From NCBI RefSeq assembly GCF_964204865.1, contig NC_135255.1:17761135-17825134 (forward strand): a stretch of 64,000 nt of DNA, written 5' to 3'. The number at the start of each line of letters is the position of its first letter. Position 1 is the stretch's first letter. The DNA comes from Styela clava (Eukaryota; Chordata; Ascidiacea; Stolidobranchia; Styelidae). The translations under genes and the position numbers were made by a program. Below are positions 24,990-36,611 of this stretch, one piece after another. The notes below the pieces were generated by a model, which saw only the letters and a program-made list of their open reading frames with translations, did no database searches and was not told the DNA's origin.

Positions 24990-25971
24990 GTCACTTTCCT
25001 ATTTGGAAAGTTACAATTTATATAATGTTCGTCATGTTTCTCCTACTACTTTGTAAGGAAAAGCGAGTACTCACCCTCGTTCCGTGTCTTTTGAAATGGG
25101 CGCGGAGCGTCAGGCACGAAGACAGCTGCAAATCTTCCATACTGCTTCCACCGGAGTAACTTCGGAACGCACAACAATTTCACGAATTTTTTAATGGAAG
25201 TTGGATAGGCATTGTGATGTCACAGAGCAGAGACTGCAATTAAAATGTATTTGGTTACAGGCGAAGAGAATCTGGAATTTCTTTAACCGGTTAACTGCAG
25301 CGTGACGTTTGACGTAATAATTTATTGTTTTAGCTTATTACGATGCAATGGTTACAAATTAATTTCGAGTGATTTATCCTGGTATCTCTCAAAATTATTG
25401 ACGAATCTAGATCGTTTTGTGATCCCTTGCTGCAAGAGATATGCAGCGTGCTTTGGACATATGGAAGTATTTTAGTGAAACAGTTTCCGTTATTCAATGT
25501 CATTTATGTGACAAATTTACAGTGCCCAGTGTGCAAATTCTTCTTTGAGATATCATACGAAAAAACAGCATCAACTGCGCCACATGGAATAGACAATTTA
25601 CGCTTTTACCAAAAACTGATTATGAATTTATCATTGTCCAATTTTCATAATCAGCAATCTTGGTACTTCAATTATTTTTCACCTCTATTGGGTCTTTACA
25701 AATACAGTTAGTGATATTCTTTTAAATGAAACGCTACAGGAGATAAATTTGCGAAGACGTAATCATTTCTGACAAAATTGTACATTATAAAGATGATTTG
25801 TACCTGAGATGTCAGTCAACGGTTAAAATAAATCGTAACCTTTAACCATCCAGAATGGGTCAACCATTCCCAGCCCTACTAATTAGTATTGTAAGTGGAA
25901 ACTTAGTCACCATCACCGGCACCGTTTTCATAAATTTCCAATACATTATTGCGTAAAAACATCGACCATTT

Positions 25972-26158
25972 ATCGCTTCTTCGGCCTATTGGCTAAGATC
26001 AAGTGTAGTAACTGTTCTATTCAGATTAATACCTGAATCGTGGGGTACTCCCCCACTCTTGTATTAATCTGATTTTTGCGACGACGAGAGCGAGGGTTCG
26101 GCTTGCCACTCCGCTCTCACCGGTCGGTTTGGCGTTGCACTACAGCCTTGACTGGCCC
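25972..26158 (+). ncRNA. U2: U2 snRNA, copy 23
   Basis: 187 nt. Same variants as copies 15 and 17. Confidence 0.93.
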
Positions 26159-27160
26159 GTCACTTTCCTATTTGGAAAGTTACAATTTATATAATGTTTG
26201 TCATGTTTCTCCTACTACTTTGTAAGAAAAAGCGAGTACTCACTCTCGTTCCGTGTCTTTTGGAATGAGCGCGGAGCGTCAGGCACGAAGACAGCTGCAA
26301 ATCTTCCATACTGCTTCCACCGGAGTAACTTCGGAACGCACAACAATTTCACGAATTCTTTAAATGGAAGTTAGATGGGCATTGTGATGTCACAAAGCAG
26401 AGACTGCAATTAAAATGTGTTTGGTTACAGGCGAAGAGAATCTGGAATTTCTTTAACCGGTTAACTGCAGCGTGACGTTTGACGTAATAATTTATTGTTT
26501 TAGCTTATTACGATGCAATGGTTACAAATTAATTTCGAGTGATTTATCCTGGTATCTCTCAAAATTATTGACGAATCTAGATCGTTTTGTGATCCCTTGC
26601 TGCAAGAGATATGCAGCGTGCTTTGGACATATGGAAGTATTTTAGTGAAACAGTTTCCGTTATTCAATGTCATTTATGTGACAAATTTACAGTGCCCAAT
26701 GTGCAACTTTTTCTTTGAGATATCATACAGAAAACAGCATCAACTGGGCTACATTGAATAAACCATTTACAAGAAAACAATATATTTTTACCGAAGAATA
26801 TATGCTTTACCGAAAACTGAATATGAATTTATCATTGTCATCAACATCTTGGTACTTCAATTATTTCTCACATTTATTGGGTCTTTACAAATACAGTTAG
26901 TGATATTCTTTTAAATTAAACGCTACAAGAGATAAATTTGCGATGACGTTATCATTTCTGACGAAATTATACATTATAAGGAGAATTTGTTTCTGAGATG
27001 TCAGTTAACGGTTAAAATAAATCGTAACCTTTAACCATCCAAAATTGGTCAACCATTCCCAGCCCTACTAATTAGTATTGTAAGTGGAAACTTAATCGCC
27101 ATCACCGGCACCGTTTTCATAAATTCCCAATACATTATTGCGTAAAAACACCGACCATTT

Positions 27161-27347
27161 ATCGCTTCTTCGGCCTATTGGCTAAGATCAAGTGTAGTAA
27201 CTGTTCTATTCAGATTAATACCTGAATCGTGGGGTACTCCCCCACTCTTGTATTAATTTAATTTTTGCGACGACGAGAGCGAGGGTTCGGCTTGCCAATC
27301 CGCTCTCACCGGTCGGCTTGGCGTTGCACTACAGCCTTGACTGGCCG
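27161..27347 (+). ncRNA. U2: U2 snRNA, copy 24 (recombinant, as copy 20)
   Basis: 187 nt. Type-1 5' half and type-2 3' half with the same switch zone as copy 20, exactly 4,720 bp downstream of it. One recombination followed by duplication explains both. Confidence 0.92.
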
Positions 27348-28332
27348 GTCACTTTCCTATTCGGAAAGTTACAATTTATATAATGTTTGTCTTGTTTCTC
27401 CTACTACTTTGTAAGGCAAAGCGAGTACTCACCCTCTTTCCGTGTCTTTCGGAATGGGCGCGGAGCATCAGGCATGAAGACAGCTGCAAATCTTCCATAC
27501 TGCTTCCACCGGAGTAACGTCGAAACGCACAACAATTTCACGAATTTTTCAAATGAAAGTTAGATGGGCATTGTGATGTCACAAAGCAGAGACTGCAATT
27601 AAAATGTGTTTGGTTACAGGCGAAGAGAATCTGGAATTTCTTTAACCGGTTAACTGCAGCGTGACGTTTGACGTAATAATTTATTGTTTTAGCTTATTAC
27701 GTCGCAATGGTTACAAATTAATTTCGAGTGATTTATCCTGGTATCTCTCAAAATTATTGACGAATCTAGATCGTTTTGTGATCCCTTGCTGCAAGAGATA
27801 TATGCAGCGTGCTTTGGACATATGGAAGTATTTTAGTGAAACAGTTTCCGTTATTCAATGTCATTTATGTGACAAATTTACAGTGCCCAGTGTGCAAATT
27901 CTTCTTTGAGATATCATACGGAAAAACAGCATCAACTGCGCCACATGGAATAGACAATTTACGCTTTTACCGAAAACTGATTATGAATTTATCATTGTCC
28001 AATTTTCATAATCAGCAATCTTGGTACTTCAATTATTTTTCACCTCTATTGGGTCTTTACAAATACAGTTAGTGATATTCTTTTAAATGAAACGCTACAG
28101 GAGATAAATTTGCGAAGACGTAATCATTTCTGACAAAATTGTACATTATAAAGATGATTTGTACCTAAGATGTCAGTCAACGGTTAAAATAAATCGTAAC
28201 CTTTAACCATCCAGAATGGGTCAACCATTCCCAGCCCTACTAATTAGTATTGTAAGTGGAAACTTAATCGCCATCACCGGCACCGTTTTCATAAATTCCC
28301 AATACATTATTGCGTAAAAACATCGACCATTT

Positions 28333-28519
28333 ATCGCTTCTTCGGCCTATTGGCTAAGATCAAGTGTAGTAACTGTTCTATTCAGATTAATACCTGAATT
28401 GTGGGGTACTCCCCCACTCTTGTATTAATTTGATTTTGGCGACGACGAGAGCGAGCGTTCGGCTTGCCACTCCGCTCTCACCGGTCGGCTTGGCGTTGCA
28501 CTACAGCCTTGACTGGCCC
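28333..28519 (+). ncRNA. U2: U2 snRNA, copy 25
   Basis: 187 nt. Same three variants as copy 21 (GAATTGTGG, GATTTTGGCG, GCGAGCGTTC). Confidence 0.92.
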
Positions 28520-29522
28520 GTCACTTTCCTATTTGGAAAGTTACAATTTATGTAATGTTTGTCATGTTTCTCCTACTACTTTGTAAGGAAAAGCGAGTAC
28601 TCACCCTCGTTCCGTGTCTTTTGGAATGAGCGCGGAGCGTCAGGCACGAAGACAGCTGCAAATCTTCCATACTGCTTCCACCGGAGTAACTTCGGAACGC
28701 ACAACAATTTCACGAATTCTTTAAATGGAAGTTAGATGGGCATTGTGATGTCACAAAGCAGAGACTGCAATTAAAATGTATTTGGTTACAGGCGAAGAGA
28801 ATCTGGAATTTCTTTAACCGGTTAACCGCAGCGTGACGTTTGACGAAATAATTTATTATTTTAGCTTATTACGTCGCAATGGTTACAAATTAATTTCGAG
28901 TGATTTATCCTGGTATATCTCAAAATCATTGACGAATCTAGATCGTTTCGTGATCCCTTGCTGCAAGAGATATGCACCGTGCTTCGGACATATGGAAGTA
29001 TTTTAGTGAAACATTTTCCGTTATTCAATGTCATTTATGTGACAAATTTACAGTGCCCAATGTGCAACTTTTTCTTTGAGATATCATACAGAAAACAGCA
29101 TCAACTGGGCTACATTGAATAGACCATTTACAAGAAAACAATATATTTTTACCGAAGAATATATGCTTTTACCGAAAACTGAATATGACTTTATCATTGT
29201 CATCAACATCTTGGTACTTCAATTATTTCTCACATTTATTGGGTCTTTACAAATACAGTTAGTGATATTCTTTTAAATTAAACGCTACAAGAGATAAATT
29301 TGCGATGACGTAATCATTTCTGACGAATTTATACATTATAAAAAGAATTTGTTTCTGAGATGTCAGTTAACGGTTAAAATAAATCGTAACCTTTAACCAT
29401 CCAAAATTGGTCAACCATTCCCAGCCCTACTAATTAGTATTGTAAGTGGAAACTTAATCGCCATCACCGGCACCGTTTTCATAAATTCCCAATACATTAT
29501 TGCGTAAAAACACCGACCATTT

Positions 29523-29709
29523 ATCGCTTCTTCGGCCTATTGGCTAAGATCAAGTGTAGTAACTGTTCTATTCAGATTAATACCTGAATCGTGGGGTACC
29601 CCCCCACTCTTGTATTAATTTGATTTTTGCGACGACGAGAGCGAGGGTTCGGCTTGCCACTCCGCTCTCACCGGTCGGCTTGGCGTTGCACTACAGCCTT
29701 GACTGGCCC
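29523..29709 (+). ncRNA. U2: U2 snRNA, copy 26
   Basis: 187 nt. Shares GGTACCCCCCCAC in IIb with copy 22 but keeps the normal stem-loop I (TTCGGCC). Confidence 0.92.
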
Positions 29710-30691
29710 GTCACTTTCCTATTTGGAAAGTTACAATTTATATAATGTTCGTCATGTTTCTCCTACTACTTTGTAAGGAAAAGCGAGTACTCACCCTCGT
29801 TCCGTGTCTTTTGAAATGGGCGCGGAGCGTCAGGCACGAAGACAGCTGCAAATCTTCCATACTGCTTCCACCGGAGTAACTTCGGAACGCACAACAATTT
29901 CACGAATTTTTTAATGGAAGTTGGATAGGCATTGTGATGTCACAGAGCAGAGACTGCAATTAAAATGTATTTGGTTACAGGCGAAGAGAATCTGGAATTT
30001 CTTTAACCGGTTAACTGCAGCGTGACGTTTGACGTAATAATTTATTGTTTTAGCTTATTACGATGCAATGGTTACAAATTAATTTCGAGTGATTTATCCT
30101 GGTATCTCTCAAAATTATTGACGAATCTAGATCGTTTTGTGATCCCTTGCTGCAAGAGATATGCAGCGTGCTTTGGACATATGGAAGTATTTTAGTGAAA
30201 CAGTTTCCGTTATTCAATGTCATTTATGTGACAAATTTACAGTGCCCAGTGTGCAAATTCTTCTTTGAGATATCATACGAAAAAACAGCATCAACTGCGC
30301 CACATGGAATAGACAATTTACGCTTTTACCAAAAACTGATTATGAATTTATCATTGTCCAATTTTCATAATCAGCAATCTTGGTACTTCAATTATTTTTC
30401 ACCTCTATTGGGTCTTTACAAATACAGTTAGTGATATTCTTTTAAATGAAACGCTACAGGAGATAAATTTGCGAAGACGTAATCATTTCTGACAAAATTG
30501 TACATTATAAAGATGATTTGTACCTGAGATGTCAGTCAACGGTTAAAATAAATCGTAACCTTTAACCATCCAGAATGGGTCAACCATTCCCAGCCCTACT
30601 AATTAGTATTGTAAGTGGAAACTTAGTCACCATCACCGGCACCGTTTTCATAAATTTCCAATACATTATTGCGTAAAAACATCGACCATTT

Positions 30692-30878
30692 ATCGCTTCT
30701 TCGGCCTATTGGCTAAGATCAAGTGTAGTAACTGTTCTATTCAGATTAATACCTGAATCGTGGGGTACTCCCCCACTCTTGTATTAATCTGATTTTTGCG
30801 ACGACGAGAGCGAGGGTTCGGCTTGCCACTCCGCTCTCACCGGTCGGTTTGGCGTTGCACTACAGCCTTGACTGGCCC
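30692..30878 (+). ncRNA. U2: U2 snRNA, copy 27
   Basis: 187 nt. Same variants as copies 15, 17 and 23. Confidence 0.93.
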
Positions 30879-31880
30879 GTCACTTTCCTATTTGGAAAGT
30901 TACAATTTATATAATGTTTGTCATGTTTCTCCTACTACTTTGTAAGAAAAAGCGAGTACTCACTCTCGTTCCGTGTCTTTTGGAATGAGCGCGGAGCGTC
31001 AGGCACGAAGACAGCTGCAAATCTTCCATACTGCTTCCACCGGAGTAACTTCGGAACGCACAACAATTTCACGAATTCTTTAAATGGAAGTTAGATGGGC
31101 ATTGTGATGTCACAAAGCAGAGACTGCAATTAAAATGTGTTTGGTTACAGGCGAAGAGAATCTGGAATTTCTTTAACCGGTTAACTGCAGCGTGACGTTT
31201 GACGTAATAATTTATTGTTTTAGCTTATTACGATGCAATGGTTACAAATTAATTTCGAGTGATTTATCCTGGTATCTCTCAAAATTATTGACGAATCTAG
31301 ATCGTTTTGTGATCCCTTGCTGCAAGAGATATGCAGCGTGCTTTGGACATATGGAAGTATTTTAGTGAAACAGTTTCCGTTATTCAATGTCATTTATGTG
31401 ACAAATTTACAGTGCCCAATGTGCAACTTTTTCTTTGAGATATCATACAGAAAACAGCATCAACTGGGCTACATTGAATAAACCATTTACAAGAAAACAA
31501 TATATTTTTACCGAAGAATATATGCTTTACCGAAAACTGAATATGAATTTATCATTGTCATCAACATCTTGGTACTTCAATTATTTCTCACATTTATTGG
31601 GTCTTTACAAATACAGTTAGTGATATTCTTTTAAATTAAACGCTACAAGAGATAAATTTGCGATGACGTTATCATTTCTGACGAAATTATACATTATAAG
31701 GAGAATTTGTTTCTGAGATGTCAGTTAACGGTTAAAATAAATCGTAACCTTTAACCATCCAAAATTGGTCAACCATTCCCAGCCCTACTAATTAGTATTG
31801 TAAGTGGAAACTTAATCGCCATCACCGGCACCGTTTTCATAAATTCCCAATACATTATTGCGTGAAAACACCGACCATTT

Positions 31881-32067
31881 ATCGCTTCTTTGGCCTATTG
31901 GCTAAGATCAAGTGTAGTAAATGCTCTATTCAGATTAATACCTGAATTGAGGGGTACTCCCACACTCTTGTATTAATTTAATTTTTGCGACGACGAGAGC
32001 GAGGTTTCGGCTTGCCAATCCGCTCTCACCGGTCGGCTTGGCGTTGCACTACAGGCTTGACTGGCCG
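31881..32067 (+). ncRNA. U2: U2 snRNA, copy 28 (type 2)
   Basis: 187 nt. Type 2 with three private changes: CTCCCACACTC in IIb, GAGGTTTCGG in III and ACAGGCTTGA in IV. The following hairpin has one broken pair (CTTTCC/GAAAAG). Possibly a decaying copy. Confidence 0.87.
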
Positions 32068-33050
32068 GTCACTTTCCTATTCGAAAAGTTACAATTTATA
32101 TAATGTTTGTCTTGTTTCTCCTACTACTTTGTAAGGCAAAGCGAGTACTCACCCTCGTTCTGTGTCTTTTGGAATGGGCGCGGAGCGTCAGGCACGAAGA
32201 CAGCTGCAAATTTTCCATACTGCTTCCACCGGAGTAACTTCGGAACGCACAACAATTTCACGAATTCTTTAAATGGAAGTTAGATGGGCATTGTGATGTC
32301 ACAGAGCAGAGACTGCAATTAAAATGTATTTGGTTACAGGCGAAGAGAATCTGGAATTTCTTTAACCGGTTAACTGCAGCGTGACGTTTGACGTAATAAT
32401 TTATTGTTTTAGCTTATTACGATGCAATGGTTACAAATTAATTTCGAGTGATTTATCCTGGTATCTCTCAAAATTATTGACGAATCTAGATCGTTTTGTG
32501 ATCCCTTGCTGCAAGAGATATGCAGCGTGCTTTGGACATATGGAAGTATTTTAGTGAAACAGTTTCCGTTATTCAATGTCACTTATGTGACAAATTTACA
32601 GTGCCCAGTGTGCAAATTCTTCTTTGAGATATCATACGGAAAAACAGCATCAACTGCGCCACATGGAATAGACAATTTACGCTTTTACCGAAAACTGATT
32701 ATGAATTTATCATTGTCCAATTTTCATAATCAGCAATCTTGGTACTTCAATTATTTTTCACCTCTATTGGGTCTTTACAAATACAGTTAGTGATATTCTT
32801 TTAAATGAAACGCTACAGGAGATAAATTTGCGAAGACGTAATCATTTCTGACAAAATTGTACATTATAAAGATGATTTGTACCTGAGATGTCAGTCAACG
32901 GTTAAAATAAATCGTAACCTTTAACCATCCAGAATGGGTCAACCATTCCCAGCCCTACTAATTAGTATTGTAAGTGGAAACTTAATCGCCGTCACCGGCA
33001 CCGTTTTCATAAATTTCCAATACATTATTGCGTAAAAACATCGACCATTT

Positions 33051-33239
33051 ATCGCTTCTTAGGCCTATTGGCTAAGATCAAGTGTAGTAACTGTTCTATT
33101 CAGATTAATACCTGAATTGTGGGGTACTCCCCCACTCTTGTATTAATTTGATTTTTGCGACGACGAGAATGGGTTCGGCTTGCCACTCCGCTCTCACCGG
33201 TCGGCTTGGCGTTGCACTACAGCCTTGACTGACTGGCCC
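33051..33239 (+). pseudogene. U2: U2 snRNA copy 29, stem III and IV altered
   Basis: 189 nt. The stem III 5' arm reads GACGAGAATGGGTTCGG (2 nt lost), so GAGAGCG is gone. GACT is duplicated in the 3' arm of stem IV (TTGACTGACTGGCCC). Stem-loop I has CTTCTTAGGCC. Three structural changes make it a likely defective copy. Confidence 0.75.
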
Positions 33240-34242
33240 GTCACTTTCCTATTTGGAAAGTTACAATTTATATAATGTTTGTCATGTTTCTCCTACTACT
33301 CTGTAAGAAAAAGCGAGTACTCACCCTCGTTCCGTGTCTTTTGGAATGGGCGCGGAGCGTCAGGCACGAAGACAGCTGCAAATCTTCCATACTGCTTCCA
33401 CCGGAGTAACTTCGGAACGCACAACAATTTCACGAATTCTTTAAATGGAATCTAGATGGGCATTGTGATGTCACAGAGCAGAGACTGCAATTAAAATGTA
33501 TTTGGTTACAGGCGAAGAGAATCTGGAATTTCTTTAACCGGTTAACTGCAGCGTGACGTTTGACGTAATAATTTATTATTTTAGCTTATTACGTCGCAAT
33601 GGTTACAAATTAATTTCGAGTGATTTATCCTGGTATATCTCAAAATCATTGACGAATCTAGATCGTTTCGTGATCCCTTGCTGCAAGAGATATGCATCGT
33701 GCTTCGGACATATGGAAGTATTTTAGTGAAACATTTTCCGTTATTCAATGTCATTTATGTGACAAATTTACAGTGCCCAATGTGCAACTTTTTCTTTGAG
33801 ATATCATACAGAAAACAGCATCAACTGGGCTACATTGAATAGACCATTTACAAGAAAACAATATATTTTTACCGAAGAATATATGCTTTTACCGAAAACT
33901 GAATATGAATTTATCATTGTCATCAACATCTTGGTACTTCAATTATTTCTCACATTTATTGGGTCTTTACAAATACAGTTAGTGATATTCTTTTAAATTA
34001 AACGCTACAAGAGATAAATTTGCGATGACGTAATCATTTCTGACGAAATTATACATTATAAAGAGAATTTGTTTCTGAGATGTCAGTTAACGGTTAAAAT
34101 AAATCGTAACCTTTAACCATCCAAAATTGGTCAACCATTCCCAGCCCTACTAATTAGTATTGTAAGTGGAAACTTAATCGCCATCACCGGCACCGTTTTC
34201 ATAAATTCCCAATACATTATTGCGTGAAAACACCGACCATTT

Positions 34243-34429
34243 ATCGCTTCTTTGGCCTATTGGCTAAGATCAAGTGTAGTAAATGCTCTATTCAGATTAA
34301 TACCTGAATTGAGGGGTACTCCCCCACTCTTGTATTAATTTAATTTTTGCGACGACGAGAGCGAGGGTTCGGCTTGCCACTCCGCTCTCACCGGTCGGCT
34401 TGGCGTTGCACTACAGCCTTGACTGGCCG
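34243..34429 (+). ncRNA. U2: U2 snRNA, copy 30 (type 2), last in the array
   Basis: 187 nt. Type 2 except for the type-1 base in GCCACTCCG. The unit breaks off ~285 bp after the gene. Confidence 0.9.
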
Positions 34430-34714
34430 GTCACTTTCCTATTCGGAAAGATACAATTTATATAATGTTTGTCTTGTTTCTCCTACTACTTTGTAAGGCA
34501 AAGCGAGTACTCACCCTCTTTCCGTGTCTTTCGGAATGGGCGCGGAGCATCAGGCATGAAGACAGCTGCAAATCTTCCATACTGCTTCCACCGGAGTAAA
34601 GTCGAAACGCACAACAATTTCACGAATTCTTCAAATTGAAGTTAGATGGGCATTGTGATGTCACAAAGAAGAGGCTGCAATCAAAATGTATTTGGTTACA
34701 GGTGAAGAGAATTC

Positions 34715-35880
34715 GGAATGAAACACCTGGCCAGGCGGCTTCGTTTCAGATGAATGAAACCAGTGGCCGAGGCAACAGAGCGGGTAAATATCAAGCACGG
34801 AAACGCCAGTAAAATAATCGGGCTTTCAAGCCGAACTGCAGGATGCTACTGAATTTATTCGGACTCAGAAGCTAGAATTGAATTTTCTATACGCTCTTTG
34901 CCAGCCAACCTGCTCCGTTCGGAACGGCGCCTGTTTATATTGGAGCAATCATCAAGGAAGGCAGACTGTACAATTTAGAAATTGCATTGTCGGGATAAAT
35001 TAATAAAATTAATTGTGTACAGTGGAACGTTATTCTATCATTCACAGCAATACCCAGGGCCTGATCTCACAACAATTCACCCACACTGTCCAAAACAGCA
35101 ATACCTGCGTTCAGGCGCACAGCTGACGACACTTATTCCTATTAGCTCGGTCGATCAGCTGGTGCCCATTGCCCATTCAAGGAAGCGCGGTGAATGGGAT
35201 GGCAAGCAGATCTATGCACACACTCCCCGACTTCAAATCAGCAGGTAATTGTGGTGTCAAGAATTCTTCTGATGAGTCATTGATGGGGGTTTGCCTTCCG
35301 GATTTGCATGCGCTGAACCTGACAGCCTCTGAATTTCTCATGCACAAAACCAGACACCGTTTCGAAACGCACTTGCTTTATTTTGTCCACTCAACTGTAT
35401 AAGCACTATTGTGGCCACTCGTATGAGGTTAAGTGCTTTAAAAAGTCCGGACTACAATGCTTTCAAACTCTAATTGATTAGATACGCAGATGTAACTAAA
35501 TGCACAATAGAACAGTTTAAATATAAACCTAATGACTTAATTCCTACCCTAACATCTCTGCATGAAGTACAATCCTAATTTTCCTATAAGTAACACTAAA
35601 TCTACCATACAAAATACCATGCTCTTTCACCAAATACTGATGAACCAAGAGACTGTCGTAACAACAGGAGGCAAGGCCACAATATGCACAAAGTGACTTG
35701 AAAGGGCACTGGACTGCAATCACAAATTATTATCTCAATGGAATAAGAGTCATTACAGTGGATCATAAGCCTATGCCTAACACAATTCTAAATAGGTAAA
35801 TTATTATTCCAATACCATTGTGCAATGACCAACGACTAACATACCATGATGCGCAACTAAAGCCTTGACCAATGAGGAGT
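34715..35880. other. Flank of the array, no gene recognised
   Basis: Single-copy-looking sequence with short open frames only. One stretch, ATGGCAAGCAGATCTATGCA at ~35199, runs to AATCAGCAG followed by GTAATT (a possible donor) at ~35247. Nothing in it resembles a known protein, and I do not call an exon. Confidence 0.4.
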
Positions 35881-35892
35881 GTCTGACGCGAT

Positions 35893-35918
35893 ACGCTCCA
35901 TTGCGGCAACTTGATTCG
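35893..35918 (+). repeat. Left copy of inverted repeat flanking the P-like relic
   Basis: Starts ACGCTCCATTGCG and ends ACTTGATTCG. The reverse complement at 39751-39778 matches 22 of 26 positions. The two copies face each other across 3.8 kb that contains the transposase relic, as terminal or subterminal inverted repeats would. The exact ends and a target duplication were not found. Confidence 0.4.
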
Positions 35919-36019
35919 TTAACGCCCACTCGAGTTCCCAGCGTTTTGCTGCAGTTTCACCTTATCTGTTGGTCGCATCGGACTCAAGGGCTGTAGTTAT
36001 TATATAATCAGTGGCTATT

Positions 36020-36303
36020 ATGGCTAATAAAGGTAAGTCTACCATTTCTATACGTTAGGTATATACTATCAGTATGTTTCCATTAGCGGGTGACTATTCA
36101 GGGAGCTACCATGTGCTGATATATGACAGACAGAGCTGCCGAGTTTAAATCCCTGAATCAGATCCTGAATTTGATGATACATTCAGACATTACCTGTCTG
36201 CCTGTACCGTACTAGACTCATTCATGTTAGAGGATCATAAACTGACAGTATTCATAGATCTTGACGAGGCAATGGAAGAAAAGTTTACGTTGAATGAGCA
36301 AAA
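36020..36303 (+). pseudogene. Possible two-exon fragment of unknown protein
   Basis: ATGGCTAATAAAG (36020-36032) is followed by the donor GTAAGT. An acceptor CAG at 36159-36161 would join in phase to an open frame ending at 36303 before GTAAGA. The joined peptide begins MANKDPEFDDTFRHYL and is acidic, with no motif I know. An in-frame TAA lies just upstream of the second exon, which supports the acceptor. The next readable frame (36612) does not match in phase. It could be the start of a small host gene or part of the transposon debris around it. Confidence 0.25.
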
Positions 36304-36611
36304 GTAAGACAGCTATTGAAAAGAGAGCTACAGACAGACAGAGGGCAAATTTACGGACCATATGACTAACTGGCAAAAATTGCTTAATTGGGTTTTTATT
36401 CATACATAAGGCTATAAAACGCAAATGTTTTCTAAGCAATATTGGTTTTGAATGTGGGCAATAAAGCACTAACTGATACATACATTGTGCGCACCAGCTT
36501 AACAGGCGCTTGATCGATTTTAATTCCAAGTATTGACCCTGTTTGATTGACATTCATGTAATCAATAATGCAATATCCTAATATTACACACCTGTTCCCT
36601 ATGTTTTCCAG

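Larger units (their letters stand above)
22290..31860 (+). repeat. Recent tandem duplication of a 4,720-bp four-unit block
   Basis: Positions ~22.3-27.1 kb and ~27.0-31.86 kb match at an offset of exactly 4,720. Rare variants are shared: AAAAGAATTT at 24621 and 29341, GATGACGTTATC at 26943 and 31663, and GCGAGCGTTCGG at 23731 and 28451. In the parts I compared I saw very few differences, one being TTCGCCCTAT versus TTCGGCCTAT at 24811/29531. A 7,082-bp offset links 18345 with 25427 and 19633 with 26715. Confidence 0.85.
1..34714 (+). repeat. Tandem array of U2 snRNA gene units (~1.17 kb each)
   Basis: Thirty head-to-tail copies of one unit, each with a U2 snRNA gene and ~980 bp of spacer. 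The unit starting GCACGAAGAC recurs at 1, 1171, 2328 and so on. Typical spacing between U2 starts is 1,157-1,190 bp; the one clear exception is 6697 to 7147 (450 bp). The window opens inside the array, so it continues to the left. The right end is inside a unit at ~34,714, where the sequence turns into unrelated DNA after the motif GGTTACAGGTGAAGAGAATT. Tandem U2 arrays are known in human and sea urchin. All copies point the same way. Confidence 0.97.
14480..34714 (+). repeat. Higher-order dimeric part of the U2 array (A/B units alternating)
   Basis: B-type spacers are marked by CTGGGCTACATTGAATAGACC (or AAACC), an extra segment with ACAATATATTTTTACCGAAG, and loss of the A-type CAATTTTCATAATC. 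They sit near 14912, 17274, 19633, 21994, 24356, 26715, 29076, 31435 and 33796. A-type spacers sit between them near 16007, 18345, 20727, 23089, 25427, 27809, 30147 and 32506. The alternation is strict and the dimer period is ~2,360 bp. This is a higher-order repeat made by unequal exchange. Confidence 0.9.

Noticed and set aside
315-32790. A ~94-codon open frame in A-type spacers (315, 1485, 2642 and later copies)
   Set aside because: Differences between units are mostly amino-acid changing (for example T/A, Y/H, L/S, C/S, M/R, G/E), the copy near 7780 is frameshifted, and B spacers replace it with another frame. There is no sign of protein selection. It is spacer of the U2 unit.
14912-33996. 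66- and 61-codon frames in B-type spacers
   Set aside because: They exist only because of the array repetition. Stop and frame change between units (GCTTTTACC versus GCTTTACC), so they are not conserved as protein.
1-34714. CRISPR array, rRNA or centromeric satellite
   Set aside because: The period is ~1.17 kb with no short repeat-spacer pattern. No rRNA motif is present. The unit is explained by the U2 gene and its promoter.
1-34714. Other snRNA or 5S genes hidden in the U2 spacers
   Set aside because: I looked for U1, U4, U5, U6, U12 and 5S signature motifs in the unit on both strands and saw none.
34982-35402. Overlapping open frames of 88 and 77 codons after the array
   Set aside because: No recognisable motif, overlapping in different frames, and no convincing splice partners.
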